43,383 bases of DNA from Candidatus Izemoplasma sp. (GCA_029939945.1 JAOZRX010000001.1:1-43383); one strand, 5' to 3'; positions 1-7,638 are shown, counted from the stretch's first letter. Numbers and translations are program-made. Notes: a model not told the origin generated them from the letters alone.

Positions 1-54
1 AGCGCTTGGTTTGGGACCAAGAGGTCGCAGGTTCAAATCCTGTCTTCCCGACCA
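1..54 (+). tRNA. tRNA-Pro (TGG), 3' part
   Basis: The window opens inside a tRNA gene. The end of the D arm, a complete anticodon arm with TGG in a 7-base loop, the T arm (GGTTCAAATCC) and the 3' acceptor strand followed by encoded CCA are present. TGG reads proline codons. The 5' acceptor strand and most of the D arm lie before base 1. Confidence 0.93.
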
Positions 55-64
55 TCTGAAGTTT

Positions 65-94
65 AAAAGTAAATCTTATGATTTACTTTTTTTT
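65..94 (+). terminator. Intrinsic terminator after tRNA-Pro
   Basis: An AAAGTAAATC / GATTTACTTT stem with a TTAT loop runs straight into a T tract, 11 bases after the tRNA CCA end. It ends the tRNA transcript. Confidence 0.8.
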
Positions 95-99
95 ATGCA

Positions 100-125
100 A
101 AAAAAAGAGCACTAGTTGTGCTCTT
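100..125 (-). terminator. Intrinsic terminator of the GGDEF/HD-GYP gene
   Basis: Read on the minus strand, AAGAGCAC / GTGCTCTT form a stem followed by a run of Ts. The stem overlaps the TAG stop codon of the gene it terminates. Confidence 0.75.
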
Positions 126-2499
126 CAAACATTGAAATAAATAATGAAACTAAATTAGGATCAAATTGTATACCTGCTTGTTTTTGTAATTCTAATATTG
201 CGTTTTTATGTGAAATAGCTGGTCGATATACTCTTCCACTAGTCATCACTTCATATGCATCTATAATAGCAATAGCTCTTGAGAGTAGTGGAATATCAAT
301 TCCTTTAAGTTTGTATGGATATCCTGTTCCATCAAAATGCTCGTGATGGAACAATATTCCATCTTCAAGATGTTGTAGTTCGGGAATAGATTTTACAATT
401 CTACTTCCGACTTCGGGATGGGTTTTTATTTTCTCCCAATCTGATTCATTTAATTCTTCAGGGTTTACTAGTATTTCTTTATCAATTGCAATTTTACCTA
501 TGTCGTGAAATCTTGCAAGTAGTGTAAGTGTTTTTGTACTGTCATTATCCAATGATAGTTTAATTGCGAATTTTTCAGATAATTTAATCATATTTTCATT
601 GTGTTCTTTTTTCTCATTACTTTTACTTAAGAGAGTATTTTCAAGGCTATCAATTAGATTCTCTCTCATAGTTCTACCTTCTTGGAGTTTTTCCTTGTAC
701 ATTCTTTCTTCTGCAGTTTTCAGGATGTTATAAATGTCTTCTTTCTCATCTATTTTTGTAGCAATTCCTAGGGAAATACTTGGAGTAATTGGGGAATACA
801 TAGATTTATTACATAAGTCTTTTACTCTAGAGTAAATTCTTTGTGAATCTAGATATGATGTTTGTGGTAATAGAATTACAAATTCATCTCCACCCCATCT
901 AGCCACTATATCTTCAGCTCGTGTTGCTTTTTTGAAGATCTTAGCAATCTCAATAAGTAAATTGTCTCCTTCTAAATGACTAAATGTGTCATTAAGTAAT
1001 TTAAGACCGTTTACATCACCTAAAATTAGTGTTAGAGGTAGTTGTCTTTTTGTATCTAGTCTTTTGAGTTGCTCCTCAAAATAGAATCTATTATACAGTT
1101 TAGTAAGAAAATCATGGTGACTAATATATTTAATTTCTGTCTTACTTGCTTTTTCTAAAGTTACATCTCGAATAACCAAAATAGCTCCATGATTAACTCC
1201 TTCTTCGTAGTTGATTGGAGATATTGTGAAATCTACAAATATTTCGGTGTCTTCATAGTTTTTAATTAGAGAGAAGGCATCACCACTTTTAAAAGATACT
1301 TTATTTTTTACACAATTGTTGAATATTTGTTTAAATGAAATCTCTTTACTACCCGAATAAATTCTAAAAACATCATAAATTTTTCTTCTTGTAGGATTCT
1401 TTGCTCCACCTAAGATTTTAAGAGCTCGATCATTTATAAGAGTAATTCTAGATGATTTATCAGTAGCTACAATTCCTTCTCCAACGCTTAGCAGTGTAGC
1501 TTTTAGTTTTTCATCAACGTCTTTATATAGTCTTTCTTTTTCAACCTTATCAGTAACATCAAAAAGGGAGGTTAAAAGGAACTGTTTACCATTAAGTTCT
1601 ATTGGTCCAGAGTGGACTTCTACATCTATAATAGAATTGTCTTTTAATATATGTTTAAATTTGAAAAAACTTTTTTTATCAATACGAGCTTTATCAATTT
1701 CTGCTTGTACCTCATCATTTGGTAAAGTGTTAATATCTTTGATATTGAGATTTCGAAACTCTTCTAAAGTGTACCCATATTTCTCGATTGCTGTTTCATT
1801 AACATCATAAATTTCCCCTGTTTCTGCATCTAGCAAAAACATTATAGCTTTACTTTTATGAAAAAGATTTCGATATTGAACTTCAGAATTAATAGTTTTT
1901 ATATGTTGGAAATATCTTTGTCTTTGTATTAACATAAATTGAGATATTAATAGACCTCCAAGAGGATATATAGCTATCAAATAGAAAGAAGTAGCTCTTA
2001 GGGTTGATGCTCTTACTTCATCAGGCAAAGTGAGCATTAGAACAACCATAACAAATTGAATTAGTAAAGAGAATAAATATAATTCAATCCAAGTGATTTT
2101 AATATTTTCAAATTTTGGATTTTTAAGTCTATATTTTCTCCAAAGTAGACCAATGACTCCTGAGGATATAATCCATAGAACTCCAGTCAATGCTCCTTGT
2201 CCACCAATATATATACGATATAATGACATAAAAAGTCCTGCAATAATTGTTGGAATAAATCCTATAAACATTGCAGTAGTACTTATTGCAACAGATCTTG
2301 CGTCAAACATAATTCCTGGAGCTAATTCAAAAGGTGTAGACATAATAATTACACCTATCAAAGTAACCAAAAAACCGATGAGAATGGTTTTTGATATACT
2401 CCTAGTTTTTGTAGTAAACGGAAAAATAGAATAAATAACAGCTAATCCAAGTAAAAGTAATATATTCGCTGAAAATGATAAAATTATATCAAAATTCAT
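112..2499 (-). CDS. Membrane c-di-GMP protein: 5TMR-LYT, PAS, PAS, GGDEF, HD-GYP
   Basis: A membrane-anchored signalling protein predicted to make and/or degrade cyclic di-GMP. The first ~190 residues are hydrophobic and resemble the 5TMR-LYT sensor of LytS-type proteins (FDARS; YRIYIGGQGA). Two PAS domains follow (about 210-330 and 335-455). The GGDEF domain has an intact RWGGDEF active site and an RAED inhibitory I-site five residues upstream. The C-terminal HD-GYP domain keeps HDIGK, the HHE motif and DGTGYP. Both catalytic halves therefore look active, which is less common than one degenerate half. ATG start with AAAGGAGAG upstream; monocistronic, with its own promoter and terminator. The signal sensed is unknown. 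Confidence 0.9.
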   Translation of the reverse strand: MNFDIILSFSANILLLLGLAVIYSIFPFTTKTRSISKTILIGFLVTLIGVIIMSTPFELAPGIMFDARSVAISTTAMFIGFIPTIIAGLFMSLYRIYIGGQGALTGVLWIISSGVIGLLWRKYRLKNPKFENIKITWIELYLFSLLIQFVMVVLMLTLPDEVRASTLRATSFYLIAIYPLGGLLISQFMLIQRQRYFQHIKTINSEVQYRNLFHKSKAIMFLLDAETGEIYDVNETAIEKYGYTLEEFRNLNIKDINTLPNDEVQAEIDKARIDKKSFFKFKHILKDNSIIDVEVHSGPIELNGKQFLLTSLFDVTDKVEKERLYKDVDEKLKATLLSVGEGIVATDKSSRITLINDRALKILGGAKNPTRRKIYDVFRIYSGSKEISFKQIFNNCVKNKVSFKSGDAFSLIKNYEDTEIFVDFTISPINYEEGVNHGAILVIRDVTLEKASKTEIKYISHHDFLTKLYNRFYFEEQLKRLDTKRQLPLTLILGDVNGLKLLNDTFSHLEGDNLLIEIAKIFKKATRAEDIVARWGGDEFVILLPQTSYLDSQRIYSRVKDLCNKSMYSPITPSISLGIATKIDEKEDIYNILKTAEERMYKEKLQEGRTMRENLIDSLENTLLSKSNEKKEHNENMIKLSEKFAIKLSLDNDSTKTLTLLARFHDIGKIAIDKEILVNPEELNESDWEKIKTHPEVGSRIVKSIPELQHLEDGILFHHEHFDGTGYPYKLKGIDIPLLSRAIAIIDAYEVMTSGRVYRPAISHKNAILELQKQAGIQFDPNLVSLFISMFEEHN

Positions 2500-2526
2500 A
2501 CTATCTCTCCTTTCATTCTTATTAAC

Positions 2527-2554
2527 ATTATACTATACTATATAAAAGAAACAA
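2527..2554 (-). promoter_or_regulatory. Promoter of the GGDEF/HD-GYP gene
   Basis: On the minus strand TTGTTT and TATAAT are separated by 16 bases, and TATAAT lies about 27 bases before the start codon. The spacer is a TATAC-rich repeat. Confidence 0.6.
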
Positions 2555-2592
2555 AACTTCTTTATAATTTGTGGATATCTTGTTTATAATAC

Positions 2593-2621
2593 TTGCTTTT
2601 AAACTACATTACTATTATAAT
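2593..2621 (+). promoter_or_regulatory. Promoter of tRNA-Cys
   Basis: TTGCTT and a perfect TATAAT are separated by 17 bases, with TATAAT ending 15 bases before the mature tRNA 5' end. Confidence 0.65.
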
Positions 2622-2636
2622 ATATAAGGATAATAT

Positions 2637-2711
2637 GGTCCCGTAGCCAAGTGGCTAAGGCAATGGACTGCAACTCCGTGACCACCAGTTCGAATCTGGT
2701 CGGGACCTCCA
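2637..2711 (+). tRNA. tRNA-Cys (GCA)
   Basis: A full cloverleaf: acceptor GGTCCCG pairs with CGGGACC, the anticodon arm GGACT-GCA-ACTCC presents GCA, the T arm is ACCAG-TTCGAAT-CTGGT, and the discriminator is T (typical for tRNA-Cys) followed by encoded CCA. Confidence 0.97.
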
Positions 2712-3006
2712 TATTGAGTTAACTGAGGTTATTTGTATTTTTATTTAATATTAGCGTATTTGTACCTGTTATTGAGTGAATTGACACAAATAAGCTCTTT
2801 TTTTTGCCTTTTTTTAGAAAATAAGATATAGAGTTTTACTTAGCCACATACTATACATTATATTTATGTCATTTTTAGTATTATTGTGACTAATATCAAT
2901 AAGGGGATTTGGTTTTTGGAAATACGGATACTTGGGTCTTCTATGACCTGTGAATTATAAAAAAGCTATGCTATAATATAGTTAAAGAAATGTAGGGAAG
3001 AAATTG

Positions 3007-3032
3007 TAGTCCTAATTAGTAGGGCTATTTTT
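3007..3032 (+). terminator. Terminator-like hairpin in the decayed region
   Basis: TAGTCCT pairs with AGGGCTA (one G-T pair) over a 7-base loop, followed by TTTTT. It lies just downstream of a TATAAT-like box and 17 bases before the small ORF, so it could be a leader attenuator or simply a remnant. Confidence 0.4.
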
Positions 3033-3048
3033 AAAAGGTGGAAATAAG

Positions 3049-3156
3049 ATGGAAATAAAGAAATTTAAGAATGCTTTTGGTATTAAAGAATTACATTTTA
3101 AACATAATGAAAAGTATAGAAATCATTTAAAATCATCTTTACTACTTTTAACTTAA
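3049..3156 (+). CDS. Possible small protein or 5' gene remnant (35 aa)
   Basis: A 35-codon ORF, too short for the track, has a plausible ribosome site (AAGGTGG, about 7 bases before ATG). The peptide is basic with a leucine-rich end (MEIKKFKNAFG..., ...SSLLLLT). I do not recognise it. It sits in a decayed region ahead of an ABC-ATPase remnant, so it may be the start of a dead gene rather than a functional small protein. Confidence 0.2.
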   Translation: MEIKKFKNAFGIKELHFKHNEKYRNHLKSSLLLLT

Positions 3157-3255
3157 AGTCTACACTGTTCTGATTAACCACATTATCAACTCCTTTGTAC
3201 TATTATCCTAAATTATTTGTTCTAGAGGGGGACTATGTGTCCCGGTTTTTCATAG

Positions 3256-3505
3256 CAGTGTAGTGGTGAACAGCTAAGAATTGCTCTTGTTAGAAGTGTA
3301 GCCATTAGATCAGATTTATTAATTCTTGATGAGATATTTAGTATTTAGATTCAGATTTATAACATCAGATTAGAGATGATTTAATAGTGATTTTAAATAA
3401 AGCTAAAATCACTCGTTGTTTGATACACGTGATTTTAATGATACAACTTGTATTGCTGATAGAACTATAGGAATAGTAGAAGAAGTCATAATTATGAATT
3501 TGTAA
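3256..3505 (+). pseudogene. ABC transporter ATPase remnant
   Basis: The reading frame preserves an eroded signature (CSGEQLRIALVRS) followed by a Walker B-like LLILDEIFS, then a stop. After frame changes it resumes with an H-loop/D-loop-like stretch (TRDFNDTTCIADRTIGIVEE), comparable to THDINEAIxLADRIIVL of nitrate/taurine-type ATPases. The Walker A half is missing. In-frame stops and at least one frameshift mean no functional product. The ATPase call rests on motif resemblance only. Confidence 0.6.
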
Positions 3506-3680
3506 AACTATATTTCTGAGTTGTTTACAGACAGCTTTGTTTGTGATAAACTATTTTGGAACGGATTTTATATTTTGAATTTTAATTAGATATTATTTGC
3601 ACTTAACACTACTTGAAAATTTCAGAATAATTCTTACTGAGATTGTTTTAATTAGAAATAAATAGATAATAGGTGATTTC

Positions 3681-4766
3681 ATGATAACAGAATTAGTAAG
3701 AGCATTAGCTTTTATATTTGTAGCTGAAATGGGTGATAAGACCCAAATTTTAGCTATGGCATTTGCGACAAAATATAGCATAAAAAAGGTCCTGCTTGGA
3801 ATATTCTTAGGCTCTTTGCTAAACCACGGAATAGCTGTATTGCTTGGAAATTCATTAACTAGAATTATAAATCCAAATACCTTGCAAATAATTGCTGGAT
3901 TTGCATTTATAATTTTTGCTCTTTGGAGTTTGAAAATGAATGAGAAAGAAGAAGGAGTTAAAAAGAAAGTTAGATATGGTCCAGTTGTAACTGTTGCCGT
4001 TGCCTTTTTTATAGGGGAACTTGGAGATAAAACACAGCTTACCGCTATTACTCTTTCAGCAAACTCTCAGTTTCCTCTTTTTATACTTATGGGAACAGTT
4101 TTAGGAATGGTAGTAGCTGGTGCTCTTGGAATATTTGTTGGTATAAAATTGGGTAATAAAATACCCGAATTCTTTATAAAATTAGGTGCAGCTATTATTT
4201 TCTTCATATTTGGATTCTCAAAATTATTTCAGTCAATTCCAGATAATATAATGAATATCTATTATGTAATTCCATTTATTGTTGTTGTCTTAGTAATAGC
4301 ATATCTATTACTATTACCTACGCTTAGACAACGTAAAGAAGGTACAACTACTATATATCGAAAAACTATGGAACAATTGTATTCCTTTTATAATGATATA
4401 TCTAATAGGCTTGAAGATATTTGCTTAGGCGAAAATGTTTGTGGTAGTTGTGGAGGAACAAACTGTCTTATTGGATATACAAAAGAACTAATAAAAAGTG
4501 CTAAAAATTCTATTGATATTGATTTAGAATATATTGAGAATCTAGATAATCAAAAGAACTTTGATAAAGAAAAGGTTCTTGAAAGCTTAAGATTAACGAT
4601 TAGTTTTCTTAAAGACCATCCTGAAAATAGCGCTTGCAAGATAATCCATCAAGCTAGAATGAATTTTGAAACTATTTTATTTAAAACACATATAGAAGAT
4701 TTTAATGATTATAAGAAATATAAATCTAAACTAGATAGGATTAATAAAAACAGGTTTAAAATATGA
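3681..4766 (+). CDS. Gdt1/UPF0016-family cation (Mn2+) exporter with Cys-rich cytoplasmic tail
   Basis: A membrane protein with two E-x-G-D-K-T motifs (EMGDKTQ near residue 16 and ELGDKTQ near 113), the hallmark of the UPF0016/GDT1/TMEM165 family, whose members move Mn2+ and Ca2+. Six hydrophobic segments form the internally duplicated core and a seventh lies near 190-213. Unusually, about 140 residues follow, with the cysteine cluster C-x5-C-x2-C-x4-C (CLGENVCGSCGGTNC) and helical acidic/lysine-rich sequence. Bacterial family members are often near 190-230 residues, so this tail is an added domain that could bind metal. ATG start with AGGTG upstream; monocistronic. Mn2+ as substrate is inferred from the family. 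Confidence 0.85.
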   Translation: MITELVRALAFIFVAEMGDKTQILAMAFATKYSIKKVLLGIFLGSLLNHGIAVLLGNSLTRIINPNTLQIIAGFAFIIFALWSLKMNEKEEGVKKKVRYGPVVTVAVAFFIGELGDKTQLTAITLSANSQFPLFILMGTVLGMVVAGALGIFVGIKLGNKIPEFFIKLGAAIIFFIFGFSKLFQSIPDNIMNIYYVIPFIVVVLVIAYLLLLPTLRQRKEGTTTIYRKTMEQLYSFYNDISNRLEDICLGENVCGSCGGTNCLIGYTKELIKSAKNSIDIDLEYIENLDNQKNFDKEKVLESLRLTISFLKDHPENSACKIIHQARMNFETILFKTHIEDFNDYKKYKSKLDRINKNRFKI

Positions 4767-4932
4767 AACAATCAAAAAGATCTATATAATATAACTAAAT
4801 TGGCTATGATAAGACATTAAAGTAAGGTATGAGATAAACTCTATTAAGACAACCCCAAAAACCTTATAAACTCTATAACAACAAGATAGATGATGGTATT
4901 GAAATTTGAGAAAAATAGATTATATGTATATG

Positions 4933-4991
4933 ATAGAATTGTAGAAAAATGGCGGTTAAAAAATGTCGAAATCTACAATTCTATTTTTTTT
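4933..4991 (+). terminator. Long inverted repeat followed by T run
   Basis: ATAGAATTGTAGA and TCTACAATTCTAT are perfect 13-base complements around a 26-base loop, followed immediately by a T tract. It is 166 bases downstream of the exporter gene. It may be that gene's terminator, although the large loop is unusual for one. Confidence 0.5.
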
Positions 4992-5029
4992 GATATAATA
5001 AAATATTAGATAAGTCTGGGAGCACATAT

Positions 5030-5067
5030 AAACACACATACGCTTAATAGCTTATGTGTGTTTTGAT
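5030..5067 (+). terminator. Hairpin with short T tail
   Basis: AAACACACATA pairs with TATGTGTGTTT over a 12-base loop, ending in TTTT then GATTTG. It is symmetric enough to act weakly on either strand. Confidence 0.4.
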
Positions 5068-5205
5068 TTGAGAGGGAAAAGCTGAGAAGAACATTTATTA
5101 TATTGGCTATTGGAAGATTAAATGAGCAAGTGATTCCAAGGATGTTTGTGATATAATAAAGTGATAACTTATATAAACTATCTACATTAAGAGGCTGGTG
5201 ATTTA

Positions 5206-5742
5206 ATGAGAAATATTCTTATCAACCATTATCAAAACTATCAAAAAATGGAAGTATCTGATTTTCTTAAATTACTTTATCAAAGTAGTTTTGGTCCAAG
5301 ACACCTCCATCTTATTCCGAATGTTGAAACCATACATAGATATTTGGATGAAGAAATTAAATCTATGACCCATAAGACTAGTTCCTATGAAGAAAATATT
5401 GGGAATGGTTATGTTAGGGTCTATCTTTCTTCTATAAAAAAAGGCCTCATTACACAAAGTCAATTAGAGAGAGCCTTTTTGTCTTCAATGAACGATGAAA
5501 AGAATATGGAATCAGCTAGTAAAACTTTTTATGGTGGAATCAAAGTTTTTATGGATTTATGTAAAAAAGATATAATACAGATTCCTTTGTCACAAGTAAC
5601 CACAGAAATTGATAAGTATTTGATAAAAGGAGTAAGACCAATTCATCATTCAGAAATATATAGAAAAACATATAATCCCCATTATCGCGTGGTAGCGAAA
5701 AAACACTTAGAAATGAAAATCATTGAAGAATATGCAATTTAA
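5206..5742 (+). CDS. Conserved-looking protein of unknown function (FGPRHL motif)
   Basis: A soluble 178-residue protein with no membrane segment or signal peptide. The N-terminal part has LLYQSSFGPRHLHL, which resembles uncharacterised Firmicutes proteins carrying a '(L/I)YQxxFGxxHL' motif; I recall the pattern but not a function. The C-terminus has a repeated basic/aromatic pattern (RPIHHSEIYRKTYNPHYRVV). Several conserved-type His and Arg residues (RH, HH, H-Y-R) would suit an enzyme or nucleic-acid binder, but I cannot assign one. ATG start with GAGGCTGG about 8 bases upstream. Monocistronic, followed by its own terminator. Confidence 0.65.
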   Translation: MRNILINHYQNYQKMEVSDFLKLLYQSSFGPRHLHLIPNVETIHRYLDEEIKSMTHKTSSYEENIGNGYVRVYLSSIKKGLITQSQLERAFLSSMNDEKNMESASKTFYGGIKVFMDLCKKDIIQIPLSQVTTEIDKYLIKGVRPIHHSEIYRKTYNPHYRVVAKKHLEMKIIEEYAI

Positions 5743-5842
5743 GGAGAAAAAAATATATTTTATAATCCTAGGGAAAGAAACTCGGCACTTAAACCCCTTA
5801 AAATGACATAAACTCGGTACAGACAAGATATATTTATATTGT

Positions 5843-5876
5843 AAAGGTTCTATCTAAAGATGGAATCTTTTTTTAT
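5843..5876 (+). terminator. Intrinsic terminator
   Basis: AAAGGTTCTAT pairs with ATGGAATCTTT (two G-T pairs) over a 6-base loop, running into a seven-T tract. It separates the unknown-function gene from the kinase gene. Confidence 0.75.
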
Positions 5877-5907
5877 ATTAAAAAATTCAAAAAGGTGAAG
5901 TTTAACT

Positions 5908-5936
5908 TTGACATTTTTACTTAATTTTTATATAAT
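5908..5936 (+). promoter_or_regulatory. Consensus sigma-A promoter of the deoxynucleoside kinase
   Basis: TTGACA, 17-base spacer, TATAAT: a perfect match to the housekeeping consensus, ending 31 bases before the ATG. The gene should be strongly and constitutively transcribed. Confidence 0.88.
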
Positions 5937-5967
5937 TATTCTATAGTTTTATACAAAGGAGAATAAT

Positions 5968-6588
5968 ATGAGAGTAGGAATTATCGGGCCAATCGGTTCA
6001 GGAAAATCAACTTTATCAAAATTATTAGCAGATCATTATAAGGTTCCAATGGTAGCTGAACCAGTTGAAAAAAACGAATTTTTACCTTTGTTCTATGAGG
6101 ATAAAAAGACCTTTGCTTTATTAAGTCAAAACGCATTTTATTCTTCACTATTTTTATTAATGTGGAACTCAAAACATTATAAATCTTGTATTTTTGATTC
6201 AACATTATTTTCAAATCTTGTATTTACTGAATTATTGCGTTTAGAAGGTATCATGTCTGCATATGAAGTAGCTTTGACTTACGCTATTGCGGATGAACAT
6301 TTAAAACGTTTGCCTGATGTTGATATCCATCTTGTTCTATTAAGAGATGAGGATCAATTGTTTGAGAACGTTAGAAAGCGTGGTAGAGACATTGAGAAAG
6401 ATCAACACGATTATTTAAAATTTCATTATAAGAATTATTTTGATGTGTTAGAACGAATATTTAAGAATTATCAAGTTCCTGAAGAAAAAATACTTTATTT
6501 AAAAATTGGGGATATGTTTCAAGAAGATGAATTTAAGAGAATTTGCAATATTATTGAAACACGTTATAAAAAACTGCAAGAAAGATAA
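5968..6588 (+). CDS. Deoxynucleoside kinase (dGK/dAK/dCK family)
   Basis: Phosphorylates deoxynucleosides to 5'-monophosphates in purine/pyrimidine salvage. The 206 residues fit the bacterial deoxyguanosine/deoxyadenosine kinase family. Walker A is GPIGSGKST at residues 7-15; the substrate-binding glutamate follows in AEPVE (near 31); FDST (near 77) occupies the place of the family's DRS motif; the LID-type RKRGRDIE lies near 135. Substrate preference cannot be read from sequence alone. ATG start with AAAGGAGAA upstream; monocistronic between a consensus promoter and a strong terminator. Salvage would suit an organism dependent on external nucleosides. Confidence 0.88.
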   Translation: MRVGIIGPIGSGKSTLSKLLADHYKVPMVAEPVEKNEFLPLFYEDKKTFALLSQNAFYSSLFLLMWNSKHYKSCIFDSTLFSNLVFTELLRLEGIMSAYEVALTYAIADEHLKRLPDVDIHLVLLRDEDQLFENVRKRGRDIEKDQHDYLKFHYKNYFDVLERIFKNYQVPEEKILYLKIGDMFQEDEFKRICNIIETRYKKLQER

Positions 6589-6603
6589 TCATTTAAAGAA
6601 TAC

Positions 6604-6632
6604 AAGGCACTATTAAACGTTAGTGCCTTTTT
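6604..6632 (+). terminator. Intrinsic terminator of the kinase gene
   Basis: AAGGCACTA pairs with TAGTGCCTT over an 8-base loop, followed by a T run, 16 bases after the stop codon. Confidence 0.85.
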
Positions 6633-6670
6633 CAGTGCTTATATGATATAATTTACTAAGAGGAATTTTA

Positions 6671-7264
6671 ATGAGGAGTGAGAAGATGTACGAAAGTTTA
6701 TTTAAGAATTATTTACCTACTTGTGAACAAGAAAAAATAGATAAAAGCTCAATCTTGAGTTTCATTAAAAGTAATAATGATTGTCTTTTAAGAACAAATC
6801 TAGTTGCTCATATTACATCTTCAGCTATTGTAGTAAACAAAACAATGGAAAAAGTGTTATTCATCCATCACAATATCTATAATTCTTGGGGATGGGTAGG
6901 AGGACATAATGATGGTAATCCTAACTTGCTAGAAGTGGCTTTGGAAGAAGCGAAAGAAGAAACTGGTGTTAAAAACATTGTTCCTTTTAATGATGAAATT
7001 ATTGGTATTGATATAATCTTAGTTGAAAATCATATTAAGAATGGATTGTTTGTAGGAGATCATCTACATTTAAACGCAACTTTCCTATTAATTGCTGATG
7101 AAAAAGATAATCTAGTAATAAAAAGGGACGAAAATTCAGGAGTAAGATGGTTCTATATAAACGAAGTTATGGAATATATAACAGAGGAGAGAATAAAGGT
7201 TGTTTATAATAAATTATTCAAAAGAATTTCAGGGATAAAAAAGAGAGCTAAAAATAATGAGTGA
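6671..7264 (+). CDS. Nudix hydrolase
   Basis: A ~195-residue Nudix protein hydrolysing a nucleoside-diphosphate-linked substrate (inferred from family). The Nudix helix is GHNDGNPNLLEVALEEAKEETGV. The catalytic EExxEE core is intact, but the canonical Glu after G-x5 is Pro and the usual Arg is Glu, so the box is atypical. An N-terminal ~45-residue helical segment precedes the fold. Two starts are possible: ATG at 6671 (AGAGGA, 6 bases away) and ATG at 6686 (GAGGAG, 7 bases away); the second has the stronger ribosome site. The substrate is unknown. It follows the kinase terminator and has no clear terminator of its own before the MoaD-like gene. Confidence 0.85.
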   Translation: MRSEKMYESLFKNYLPTCEQEKIDKSSILSFIKSNNDCLLRTNLVAHITSSAIVVNKTMEKVLFIHHNIYNSWGWVGGHNDGNPNLLEVALEEAKEETGVKNIVPFNDEIIGIDIILVENHIKNGLFVGDHLHLNATFLLIADEKDNLVIKRDENSGVRWFYINEVMEYITEERIKVVYNKLFKRISGIKKRAKNNE

Positions 7265-7360
7265 GTGTCATTAACCATATACTTAGATATCTTATGCTAT
7301 ACTTAAATTAAGTATTATGAAAATAAACATACATTTTTTAAAGAAAGGATGTTTTAAAAT

Positions 7361-7609
7361 ATGGTGAAAGTTATATTCTTAAATCTACTTCGAAGTAAGT
7401 ATGATATTCATGAAATCGTAGTTAACCCAGGAACTATACGTGATATAATCAAACAAATTCAGGTGATCTATCCAGAAGTCCTTTCTGAAGATTTTAAACA
7501 TTCTGTTGTATTTGTTAATACAAATAGAGTAGTAAATCAATTTATGTATGACGAAGTAGTTAATGATGGAGATGAATTAGTATTTACTCATTTCATTGGT
7601 GGAGGGTAA
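7361..7609 (+). CDS. MoaD/ThiS-like ubiquitin-fold sulfur carrier (orphan)
   Basis: An 82-residue beta-grasp protein ending in Gly-Gly-Gly, the tail that an E1-like enzyme adenylates and thiocarboxylates in MoaD/ThiS proteins. GDELVFTHFIGGG matches the MoaD C-terminal pattern (xxDExxxxPPxxGG) but lacks the usual prolines. No ThiF/MoeB gene is adjacent; the nearest is 7.3 kb away in the AOR cluster. Good ribosome site (AAAGGATG) and its own terminator, so it is expressed alone. It could supply molybdopterin synthase or a different sulfur-transfer pathway. Confidence 0.75.
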   Translation: MVKVIFLNLLRSKYDIHEIVVNPGTIRDIIKQIQVIYPEVLSEDFKHSVVFVNTNRVVNQFMYDEVVNDGDELVFTHFIGGG

Positions 7610-7638
7610 ACAAGTTAGCAAAAAACAAATAAACTGAT

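Larger units (their letters stand above)
2712..3680. other. Decayed intergenic region (~970 bases)
   Basis: No intact gene is visible between tRNA-Cys and the Gdt1-family gene. It holds a terminator-like hairpin, a 35-codon ORF with a good ribosome site, a GC-rich hairpin near 3228-3243 (GGGGAC/GTCCC then GGTTTTT), an 8-base inverted repeat (CTACACTG / CAGTGTAG, near 3161 and 3256), and an ABC-ATPase remnant. It reads as an eroding former operon. I see no yybP-ykoY-type manganese riboswitch despite the downstream exporter. Confidence 0.6.
4767..5205. other. Intergenic region with two long hairpins (439 bases)
   Basis: No coding sequence is recognised. Two inverted repeats are present, both described separately (13-base arms at 4933-4984 and 11-base arms at 5030-5063). 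The remainder is featureless AT-rich sequence; the next gene has only a moderate ribosome site (GAGGCTGG). Confidence 0.5.

Noticed and set aside
2093-2434. ORF of 113 aa on the plus strand
   Set aside because: Antisense shadow of the transmembrane part of the GGDEF/HD-GYP gene; low-complexity hydrophobic translation without a ribosome site.
3505-3680. Possible yybP-ykoY manganese riboswitch before the Gdt1-family gene
   Set aside because: Expected from the gene family, but I could not find the conserved internal-loop sequences or a closing stem in the 175 bases upstream.
3593-3781. ORF of 62 aa on the minus strand
   Set aside because: Overlaps the Gdt1-family start on the opposite strand and has no recognisable domain or ribosome site.
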